Program-made: the position numbers and the translations under genes
In this document: positions 24,301-36,300 of the stretch, piece after piece
How the letters are laid out: each line of letters begins with the position of its first letter
Numbering within the stretch: the stretch's first letter is position 1
Origin: Apostichopus japonicus
Lineage: Eukaryota; Echinodermata; Holothuroidea; Aspidochirotida; Stichopodidae
NCBI RefSeq assembly: GCF_037975245.1
Contig: NC_092562.1
Location: 32,302,554-32,366,553, forward strand
DNA length: 64,000 nucleotides
Direction of reading: 5' to 3'
Notes under the pieces: model-generated
The model's input: only the letters and a program-made list of their open reading frames with translations
What the model was told of the DNA's origin: nothing
The model's database searches: none

Positions 24301-27300
24301 GTTAATGGAAATAATGCTGACCCTCTTTACAAATTTCTGCAGAACAAACAGAAAGGAACACTAATAAAGTGAGTTCATGACTAGTATCTTATGAGCTTGT
24401 CAAAACAAGTCTTGAACAAGAATTGGTCTACCATGAAATACATTATGTCAATGAGAATAATGTGAGAGGTGTGGAATAGCCCACATCATTCTGATTGAAA
24501 TGTGGCCCACCATGGACCATATTATGTCAATGAGTATAATGTGAGAGGTGTGGAATAGCCCACATCATTCTGATTGAAATGTGGCCCACCATGGACCATA
24601 TTATGTCAATGAGAATAATGTGAGAGGTATGGAGTAGCCCACATCATTCTGATTGAAATGTGACCCACCATGGACCATATTATGTCAATAAGTATAATGT
24701 GAGAGGTGTGGAATAGCCCACATCATTCTGATTGAAATGTGACCCACCATGGACCATATTATGTCAATAAGTATAATGTGAGAGGTGTGGAATAGCCCAC
24801 ATCATTCTGATTGAAATGTGACCCACCATGGACCATATTATGTCAATAAGTATAATGTGAGAGGTGTGGAATAGCCCACATCATTCTGATTGAAATGTGG
24901 CCCACCATGGACCATATTATGTCAATGAGAATAATGTGAGAGGTATGGAGTAGCCCACATCATTCTGATTGAAATGTGACCCACCATGGACCATATTATG
25001 TCAATAAGTATAATGTGAGAGGTGTGGAATAGCCCACATCATTCTGATTGAAATGTGACCCACCATGGACCATATCATGTCAATAAGTATAATGTGAGAG
25101 GTGTGGAATAGCCCACATCATTCTGATTGAAATGTGACCCACCATGGACCATATTATGTCAATAAGTATAATGTGAGAGGTGTGGAATAGCCCACATCAT
25201 TCTGATTGAAATGTGACCCACCATGGACCATATTATGTCAATAAGTATAATGTGAGAGGTGTGGAATAGCCCACATCATTCTGATTGAAATGTGACCCAC
25301 CATGGACCATATTATGTCAATGAGAATAATGTGAGAGGTATGGAGTAGCCCACATCATTCTGATTGAAATGTGACCCACCATGGACCATATTATGTCAAT
25401 AAGTATAATGTGAGAGGTGTGGAATAGCCCACATCATTCTGATTGAAATGTGACCCACCATGGACCATATTATGTCAATAAGTATAATGTGAGAGGTGTG
25501 GAATAGCCCACATCATTCTGATTGAAATGTGACCCACCATGGACCATATTATGTCAATAAGTATAATGTGAGAGGTGTGGAATAGCCCACATCATTCTGA
25601 TTGAAATGTGGCCCACCATGGACCATATTATGTCAATGAGAATAATGTGAGAGGTATGGAGTAGCCCACATCATTCTGATTGAAATGTGACCCACCATGG
25701 ACCATATTATGTCAATAAGTATAATGTGAGAGGTGTGGAATAGCCCACATCATTCTGATTGAAATGTGACCCACCATGGACCATATTATGTCAATAAGTA
25801 TAATGTGAGAGGTGTGGAATAGCCCACATCATTCTGATTGAAATGTGACCCACCATGGACCATATTATGTCAATAAGTATAATGTGAGAGGTGTGGAATA
25901 GCCCACATCATTCTGATTGAAATGTGGCCCACCATGGACCATATTATGTCAATGAGAATAATGTGAGAGGTGTGGAATAGCCCACATCATTCTGATTGAA
26001 ATGTGACCCACCATGGACCATATTATGTCAATAAGTTTAATGTGAGAGGTGTGGAATAGCCCACATCATTCTGATTGAAATGTGGCCCACCATGGACCAT
26101 ATTATGTCAATAAGTATAATGTGAGAGGTGTGGAATAGCCCACATCATTCTGATTGAAATGTGGCCCACCATGGACCATATTATGTCAATGAGTATAATG
26201 TGAGAGGTGTGGAATAGCCCACATCATTCTGATTGAAATGTGGCCCACCATGGACCATATTATGTCAATGAGAATAATGTGAGAGGTGTGGAATAGCCCA
26301 CATCATTCTGGTTGAAATGTGGCCCACCATGGACCATATTATGTCAATAAGTATAATGTGAGAGGTGTGGAATAGCCCACATCATTCTGGTTGAAATGTG
26401 GCCCACCATGGACCATATTATGTCAATGAGAATAATGTGAGAGGTGTGGAATAGCCCACATCATTCTGGTTGAAATGTGGCCCACCATGGACCATATTAT
26501 GTCAATAAGTATAATGTGAGAGGTGTGGAATAGCCCACATCATTCTGATTGAAATGTGGCCCACCATGGACCATATTATGTCAATGAGTATAATGTGAGA
26601 GGTGTGGAATAGCCCACATCATTCTGATTGAAATGTGGCCCACCATGGACCATATTATGTCAATGAGAATAATGTGAGAGGTGTGGAGTAGCCCACATCA
26701 TTCTGATTGAAATGTGGCCCACCATGGACCATATTATGTCAATGAGAATAATGTGAGAGGTATGGAGTAGCCCGCACCATTCATTATTTGAAGCCATGTC
26801 AAAATTTTAAAAATTTGAAACTTACGTTACCTCAAGATGGGAAATTTGGATGCATCAGGTTTGGTTAGATAGATATGATGCATAGAGGGTACTAGCAGTG
26901 GACAAAATCTGATATTAGTCTGTCCTTAGAGAAATATCTGGTTCTTAGCTTTCAATATCCAAAGTTACATACAAATCAATAAGCCAAAGTTAGGCCCTTA
27001 CACTTGAACCCTTAGGAACAATGTATCCTTACAACATGATAAAATTGATAATACTATTGTATGTTTTTTCCTTTCTCAAGAATTAAGGTAACCCTCTGAC
27101 TGCCTTTGAAATTCTTTCACATTGCTTTTGTAACACACTTGCTTCTAAACCCCTAACATAGTCCACTAAGTTAAAAGTAGACTACAATAATCTCAGCACT
27201 CTTACCTGTTGGTTATATATAAATTAAACCCTAATATTGGCCTTTGGTAGAGGTCAAAGTTTAGATAACCTTGTAAATCTGAATTGAGTCTTTAAGTATT

Positions 27301-30300
27301 TGACTGATTACAGTCTACAAACTGAAACTGGTTAACAAAGTTCAAACAGCATATTGATTTGTTTTAAATATGAATAGTAACTTATTCAGAATGTAATCTA
27401 ATATCTAGGTTTATATGCTGCTTCATGGTTTCAAAAATAATTGTTATGTTTTGTAATGGTTTTGTATGTTTATAGGTTTATGGGTTATACAGTAGTTCAT
27501 GTTTTCGTAAAGAAGTTTGGAATGTAAGGATTAAAGCATTGAACTGTCAAAACTAATTAATTTAAGTGACCTTCATTAACCACTTTTCCTGTCTTCCTTT
27601 GCAGCCGAATCAAGTGGAACTTTACCAAGGTATGTTTAATAGATTTAGCATTTCCACTAAATACTAGTTGTCTTATTAATAGGTACTTTTTAATTCCTTG
27701 CCGATGGCCAAAGAATCTATGTGATGGTGATGGCTATGTATATGTGAGGGTGGGGATGGGTGTGCATATGTGACTCCCTAGCTTACATGATGGTGATGGC
27801 TATGTATATGTGAGGGTGGGGATGGATGTGCATATGTGACTCCCTAGCTAACATGATGGTGATGGCTATGTATATGTGAGGGTGGGGATGGATGTGCATA
27901 TGTGACTCCCTAGCTAACATGATGGTGATGGCTATGTATATGTGAGGGTGGGGATGGGTGTGCATATGTGACTCCCTAGCTTACATGATGGTGATGGCTA
28001 TGTATATGTGAGGGTGGGGATGGATGTGCATATGTGACTCCCTAGCTAACATGATGGTGATGGCTATGTATATGTGAGGGTGGGGATGGATGTGCATATG
28101 TGACTCCCTAGCTAACATGATGGTGATGGCTATATATATGTGAGGGTGGGGATGGATGTGCATATGTGACTCCCTAGCTTACATGATGGTGATGGCTATG
28201 TATATGTGAGGGTGGGGATGGGTGTGCATATGTGACTCCCTAGCTAACATGATGGTGATGGCTATGTATATGTGAGGGTGGGGATGGGTGTGCATATGTG
28301 ACTCCCTAGCTTACATGATGGTGATGGCTATGTATATGTGAGGGTGGGGATGGGGATGGGTGTGCATATGTGACTCCCTAGCTTACATGATGGTGATGGC
28401 TATGTATATGTGAGGGTGGGGATGGGTGTGCATATGTGACTCCCTAGCTTACATGATGGTGATGACTATATATATGTGAGGGTGGGGATGGGTGTGCATA
28501 TGTGACTCCCTAGCTTACATGATGGTGATGGCTATGTACATGTGAGGGTGGGGATGGATGTGCATATGTGACTCCCTAGCTAACATGATGGTGATGGCTA
28601 TGTATATGTGAGGGTGGGGATGGGTGTGCATATGTGACTCCCTAGCTTACATGATGGTGATGGCTATGTACATGTGAGGGTGGGGATGGGTGTGCATATG
28701 CGACTCCCTAGCTTACATGATGGTGATGGCTATGTATATGTGAGGGTGGGGATGGGTGTGCATATGCGACTCCCTAGCTTACATGATGGTGATGGCTATG
28801 TATATGTGAGGGTGGGGATGGGTGTGCATATGTGACTCCCTAGCTTACATGATGGTGATGGCTATGTATATGTGAGGGTGGGGATGGGTGTGCATATGTG
28901 ACTCCCTAGCTTACATGATGGTGATGGCTACGTATATGTGAGGGTGGGGATGGGTGCATATGTGACTCCCTAGCTTACATGATGGTGATGGCTATGTATA
29001 TGTGAGGGTGGGGATGGGTGTGCATATGTGACTCCCTAGCTTACATGATGGTGATGGCTATGTATATGTGATGGTGGGGATGGGTGTGCATATGTGACTC
29101 CCTAGCTAACATGATGGTGATGGCTATGTATATGTGAGGGTGGGGATGGATGTGCATATGTGACTCCCTAGCTAACATGATGGTGATGGCTATGTATATG
29201 TGAGGGTGGGGATGGGTGTGCATATGTGACTACCTAGCTTACATGATGGTGATGGCTATGTATATGTGAGGGTGGGGATGGATGTGCATATGTGACTCCC
29301 TAGCTTACATGATGGTGATGGCTATGTATATGTGAGGGTGGGGATGGGTGTGCATATGTGACTCCCTAGCTTACATGATGGTGATGGCTATGTATATGTG
29401 AGGGTGGGGATGGGTGTGCATATGTGACTCCCTAGCTTACATGATGGTGATGGCTATGTATATGTGAGGGTGGGGATGGGTGTGCATATGTGACTCCCTA
29501 GCTTACATGATGGTGATGGCTATGTATATGTGAGGGTGGGGATGGATGTGCATATGTGACTCCCTAGCTTACATGATGGCGATGGCTATGTATTTGTGAG
29601 GGTGGGGATGGGTGTGCATATGTGACTCCCTAGCTAACATGATGGTGATGGCTATGTATATGTGAGGGTGGGGATGGATGTGCATATGTGACTCCCTAGC
29701 TTACATGATGGTGATGGCTATGTACATGTGAGGGTGGGGATGGGTGTGCATATGTGACTCCCTAGCTTACATGATGGTGATGGCTATGTACATGTGAGGG
29801 TGGGCATGGGTGTGCATATGTGACTCCCTAGCTTACATGATGGTGATGGCTATGTATATGTGAGGGTGGGGATGAGTGTGCATATGTGACTCCCTAGCTT
29901 ACATGATGGTGATGGCTATGTATATGTGAGGGTGGGGATGGATGTGCATATGTGACTCCCTAGCTAACATGATGGTGATGGCTATGTATATGTGAGGGTG
30001 GGGATGGATGTGCATATGTGACTCCCTAGCTTACATGATGGTGATGGCTATGTATATGTGAGGGTGGGGATGGATGTGCATATGTGACTCCCTAGCTAAC
30101 ATGATGGTGATGGCTATGTATATGTGAGGGTGGGGATGGGTGTGCATATGTGACTCCCTAGCTTACATGATGGTGATGGCTATGTACATGTGAGGGTGGG
30201 GATGGGTGTGCATATGTGACTCCCTAGCTTACATGATGGTGATGGCTATGTATATGTGAGGGTGGGGATGGGTGTGCATATGTGACTCCCTAGCTTACAT

Positions 30301-33300
30301 GATGGTGATGGCTATGTATATGTGAGGGTGGGGATGGGTGTGCATATGCGACTCCCTAGCTTAAAGAGGCCATAACATGAAAAATCCAACTACTCGAGAG
30401 TAACTTCCTCTGAATCTATGAGAAAATCTATGTTCAAAACTATTCTCATCACCTTTAAAACCTCAAGGACTAATTAAAAATTAACGTTTTAATATTCGCA
30501 TCTGAAAACAGGACTCTGAAAATGTGATTTCAAACTAACACAACGATGATGTCATATTAGGAACACAAGTGCCAAGCCCAGGCATGTACCGGATGCGCGA
30601 CGATCATACCGTCACACATACACGCATAATTTCCACTGAGAGAACAACCATTGTATTATGCTATATCGTTAGAAATTTCAAGTTCTTTTACAACATATTG
30701 TAAAATATCTGAGAGAAATGTCGGTCCATTGTGTTGTCAGGGGCTGTTGTAATGACATAACCCATCCAATTAGCATTCATCAATGGCCGAAAGGACGATA
30801 AGAAAAAAGGCGATTATGACCAAGTTAGTGCAAAACACCAGGGCTGATTTCACTGGGCCTAGCCAGTATACAGCTCCGTATGTAGCGAAAACTTCACAGA
30901 AGCATACTACGATGCCTCCCTTTCTTATGAAATAAAACAAATGGGATTTAACATGTCGACATAAACGAGTCGTTCTTCTGTCAAGTAACCCACATTAAAA
31001 ACTCCGAAGACCAGATCAGGGAACAGGAAATCTCCAATGGGACAAGTGGCGATCCTTTGGAGTGAGCGTGGCGAGCACTAGTACTAGTAGTACTAGTGTT
31101 AGCGTTACTACACTGAGGTCGCAATAGACGAAGAGTTTTTGCTGTATCATTCATTGCCCTATTGTGTAGTAATAAGCTATATGAGGTTAGCTTCAGAAGG
31201 GATGGGTTACATCTTCTTGTGAAAAACCTCAGTGCCCCAATTTATTTCTGGAATATGCTGGGTCAGTTAGTTATGGCAGTAATATTTCTTGTATTCCAAG
31301 AAAACCATTTTTGTTGGGGTGATGGGATGGGTCAAAATAAGGGCGTTGTGGTCAAGTTGTTAAGGCAGTGGACTTGTGATCTAAGGATTACAGGTTCGAG
31401 CCCTGGCCAGATCATTGCGTTGTGTCCTTGGGCAAGGCGGTTTATCTCCATTGCCTCTCTTCACCCAGGTGTATAAATGGGGACCTGCGAGGTAACTTGT
31501 ACATATAGTTGCGTGCGCCGGTTTGTGGCTGCATCCTATGGGAAGTCCCCCGGGGGACACGTGGTTTTGGTGCCACAGGAGAGATTGATTGAATTGTGCA
31601 CACTTTGGTGTGTCGGTGTGACAAGTTACCAATGACCAGGGTTAAGTTGTAAAAGTCGTGTGAAAGGGCCTTGGCCCTGTACAAGACTAAACCTAAAATA
31701 ATAATAAAAAGATTATATTTCAAAGGGTGTTTAAATCTCACAGCTGTTTATTTTAAACAGTCACAGAGACAAAAATTCGCACAATGTAATGCAAATCTTA
31801 AATCATTGAACAAAGTTGATTCAATATCAGTTCTAAACAGTCATTCTGGACAATCCGAACAAGCCTGTGACTAAACCAACATTAACAACAATCATTGTAT
31901 TATATGACATAAAAATAAAACTGTACTTTCCATAGACATTATCATTCTTAAATTACACTAATGTAACTTGTGACATCAAAGGAGGTTTAAGGATAAACAA
32001 CTTACCTGAAATTTTTTGCTTTAAGCCTACAAAACAGATAAATGTCCATCGCTATCAATCGTTGTTATGACAAATTAGAATAATCCAGAAGCAAATAGAA
32101 TAAAGGGTAATTTAAACCAAGAAACACTGCACGACGCAACTCACATGCAACAATATTACTCACACATGACGACGACATGTACAACACTGACACGCAACGT
32201 GAAACACAGCATCACACGCATTAAAACAATTGAAGACCATTAACAGGGTGTACTGCTGAGTTTCTGAAGAAAGACTGCAAAACAAACCAACTGCTGAAGA
32301 AACAAAGTCTAATCATTCAAGAGTTCTGCTGCCTCCATTGATCTTTATGATGACTTTCTGTCAAATATCATTGGACAAATGTATATTTTGGCTTCCAGAT
32401 TAAAGGTACGAAGCAAACATGTCTGGGAGGTAAATGCTCCTAAAAAGGTCAATCCCTGTTTACTTATGCACATATTACATGACATCACGTTCACGTCAAT
32501 ACATATGGCCAAATGCTTCAAAACGTGCCTTTTCTTTCATTGTTGATGTTGGGTCTGGAAAATGACAATTTCATTCTTATTTAAAAGTCTTGAATTTCAA
32601 TATATCAACACTGAGGAACCCTGACGGATTGATAATCCTACACAATCGTAGAATAGGAAAGGTGTCTCTGGAGGAATTTCTGAACCAAGGTTCCCTGAGT
32701 TTTCTCCTGGCAACTTGAATCCAGTGTACTGACCATTGGCTGGAAGCTCACTTCTGATCCTTTGGACTGCACATGATGGAAGCTCAACCCTGACGTGTCT
32801 TTCTAGGAACCCCCAGTACCATTGAACCTGTTGACCGTAGGCTATGTATCTGTAATGCCTGAAAAAAAATATTTATGAAAGTTCAAATGTATTAATGTTG
32901 GTCCAAGATGTCCACAATAACAAGCAGTGATACGATGTACAGTTATGGTTACATTTGTTGTTACGCCTTCCATGTTTCATGAAACGTTCTTTAGTTTCAG
33001 ACAATTGATCTGCAAAACTCCAGGCCTAAGTACTAGCCTAATAATGAGTATAAAATGGCACATATGCCTACCTAACGTGGCTGCATAATGCAGTTTACAT
33101 TCCAAGCCAATCTTTCAGTATTCAACCAACCCTACTAGTAGTAGTACTACGCAGCATACTGTACATGTATGATGTACTCTCATTAGTAGCACCAGGGTAG
33201 TACAATACATAGCCGACACACTGTACATATTGGTTATAACGATTGTATGGTTGTACGTCACCGTAACACAACACACAATATGGTTTAGGCAGTTCCGCGA

Positions 33301-36300
33301 ATTCCAACGACATGCACAGAATGGATTGGATTTTTTAAATATTTTTCTTCGTTACAAACTTCCTACCACGTTTTCTGTTCCTTGCAATAGTTCCGAACGG
33401 TTTTCTTCTTCGATATGTTGTGGAGTTTCAATTTTGGCTCGTTTAAAGGCTCGACCTGATACGGTTCTATGCCTAACAGTAACACCTCAGGTCCACCCTC
33501 AACGTTCGGTTCAATATGGGCATGATCATCGCCTTCACTCTCTGCTTCGATTATGAGAAAGGGCTTCCTAATTCTAGCCCAATTTCACTGCCTGGTGAAG
33601 AACCACTATCACTTTGAACTTCGGTTGCCCCATTTGGTTCTAAATCTGCCATTCCACGGGAAATTTAGATTTTAATCTCGCGCTAACTTGTTAACAACTT
33701 TTTTTGTGTACCTATGTACACTTCTCGTAGTGTAAGTATGTGTATGTATGTCCGGGGAAACAGCGAGAGCAAATGGTGTTCCTAAAATGACGTCATGAGA
33801 TTCGGAAAATTTTCATGCTTAGATGGATCCCAAAAAGATAGGACATTGAAATTTTCATGTCATGGCCACTTTAAGTGATGTTGATGTTAAGAAACCTGCG
33901 TGTAGAAGTCAATGATCACAATTGCCAGATGTTTTGTGGTGGTCCTGTATGACATTACAGGTTACATTGTACAATGAACTTTCCTATCAACTATGATGGA
34001 TTTCAATATAATATTTTAGCATCATCATCATCCAGCTAGGAGTTTAAAGTGGTGATATTTCAGATTATCTGTATGGGCTGTTTCAAACTTTATCTTAAGA
34101 TATCATGTGATCATACTTAGTGAGTTGGGTAACTGGAGTTTTGCATATTTGATCCTCTAATAAAAGCAGTATATTAATGTAGATTTAATATATATATTTT
34201 TTTCAAGTTCCTTGTTAATAAAGAAGGTGTTCCTGTCAAGAGATACAGTCCAACAACTGAACCAATGGTAAGATTTATATACTAAGAACACAATAAGAGA
34301 CACATATGGACAGACAGTTATATCGGAAACATGAGCAATGAATAGAATGAAAATAGACTACAAAATGTAGAGAAGATGAAATAAAAGACTAATGAGAGGA
34401 TTAAGGGCTGTGAGAGGTGTGACAATGGAAGTTAATTAGTAATGGGGGAGATTACTAATGTAGGTGATTAGTAATGTAGCTGATTAGTAATGGAGGTGAA
34501 TAGTAACTGAGGTGATTAATAATGGAGGTATTTAATAATGGAGGTAATCAGTAATGGATGTTATTAGTAATGTAGATGATTAGTAATAGAGGTGATTAGT
34601 AATGTCGGTGATAAGTAATGTAGGTGATTAATAATGGAGGTGATTAATATGGGGTGATTAATAATGTAGGTGATTAGTAATGGAGGTAATCAGTAATGGA
34701 TGTAATTACTAATGTAGGTGATTAGTAATAGAGGTGATTAGTAATGTAGGTGATTAGTAATGGAGGTAATCAGTAATTGATGTAATTAGCAATGTACGTA
34801 ATTAGTAAAAGAGGTGATTAGTAATGTAGGTGATTAATAATGTAGGTGATTAGTAATGTAGGTGAATAGTTATGGAGGTGATTAGAAATGGAGGTGATTA
34901 GTAATGGAGGTATTTAGTAATGGAGGTGATTAGTAATGGAGGGAATCAGTAATGGATGTAATTAGCAATGGACGTAATTAGTAAAAGAGGTGATTAGTAA
35001 TGTAGGTGATTAATAATGTAGGTGATTAGTAATGTAGGTGAATAGTTATGGAGGTGATTAGTAATGGAGGTATTTAGTAATGGAGGTGATTAATAATGTA
35101 GGTGATTAGTAATGTAGGTGAATAGTTATGGAGGTGATTAGTAATGGAGGTAATCAGTAATGGATGTAATTAGTAATGTAGGTGATTAGTAATGTAGGTG
35201 ATTAGTAATGTAGGTGATTAGTAATGGAGGTAATCAGTAATGGATGTAATTAGTAATGTAGGTGATTAGTAATGGAGTTAATAAGTAATGTAGATAATAT
35301 GCAATAGAGGTGATTAGTAATGTAGGTGATTAGTAATGGAGATGATTAGTAATGTAGGTGATTAGTAATGGAGGTGATTAATAATGTAGGTGATTAGTAA
35401 TGGACGTAATTAGTAATAGAGGTGATTAGTAATGGAGGTAATTAGTAATGTAGGCGATTAGTGAGGGGGATGATTAATAATGGAGGTAATTCGTAATGGA
35501 GGTAATTACTAATGTAGGTGATTAGTAATGGAGGTAATCAGTAATGTAGGTGATTAGTAGTAGAGTTAATTAGTAATGGCGGAGATTAGTAATGTAGGTG
35601 ATTAGCAATGGATGTAATTAGTAATGGAGGTGATTTAGTAATAGAGGTTATTGGTAATGTACTGATTAATGTGCAGAGGCAGCAACCGGTTAGTCCTAGC
35701 TAGCCATACTAGGCAAGTGGGGATTGTACTGATAAATGTGCAGAGGTAGCAACGGGTTAGTCCTAGCTAGCCATACTAGGCAATTGGTGATTGTACTGAT
35801 AAATGTGCAGAGGTAGCAACGGGTTAGTCCTAGCTAGCCATACTAGGCAAGTGGGGATTGTACTGATAAATGTGCAGAGGTAGCAACGGGTTAGTCCTAG
35901 CTAGCCATACTAGGCAAGTGGGGATTGTACTGATAAATGTGCAGAGGTAGCAATGGGTTAGTCCTAGCTAGCCGTACTAGGCAAGTGGGGATTGTACTGA
36001 TAAATGTGCAGAGGTAGCAATGGGTTAGTCCTAGCTAGCCATACTAGGCAAGTGGGGATTGTACTGATAAATGTGCAGAGGTAGCAACGGGTTAGTCCTA
36101 GCTAGCCATACTAGGCAAGTGGGGATTGTACTGATAAATGTGCAGAGGTAGCAACGGGTTAGTCCTAGCTAGCCATACTAGGCAAGTGGTCATTGTTCTG
36201 ATTGATGTGCAGAGGTAGCAACGGGTTAGTCCTAGCTAGCCATACTAGGCAAGTGGGGATTGTACTGATAAATGTGCAGAGGTAGCAACGGGTTAGTCCT

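Larger units (their letters stand above)
30361..33874. mobile_element. TTAA-flanked, Kolobok-like DNA transposon (3.5 kb)
   Basis: The element body is 30365-33870. The left end reads AGAGGCCATAACATGAAAA and the right end, reverse-complemented, reads AGTGGCCATGACATGAAAA, two mismatches in 19. TTAA lies on both sides (30361-30364, 33871-33874). A TTAA target is used by the Kolobok and piggyBac superfamilies; a THAP domain near the left end favours Kolobok. The right half carries, on the minus strand, a P2X7-type C-terminal domain. A SINE is inserted in the middle. No intact transposase core is visible, so the copy is decayed or non-autonomous. Confidence 0.75.

Noticed and set aside
23935-24372. 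145-codon frame joining repeat peptide to a GPX4 block
   Set aside because: A polypyrimidine tract and CAG acceptor lie right before the GPX4 part, and the upstream part is the 42/33-bp intronic array; the frame is accidental.
24425-26770. CRISPR-like regular repeats
   Set aside because: The units are contiguous 79-bp tandem copies with no unique spacers, and the genome is eukaryotic.
27783-30360. Histidine-rich 22-residue repeat protein on the minus strand
   Set aside because: It is the 66-bp intronic minisatellite read in one frame; the host gene is transcribed from the other strand.
31341-31420. Functional tRNA gene
   Set aside because: Box A and box B are present but the cloverleaf does not close cleanly and a SINE body with an A-rich tail follows.
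33230-33556. 108-codon plus-strand frame
   Set aside because: It is antisense to the P2X7-type gene remnant, which has recognisable family motifs on the minus strand.
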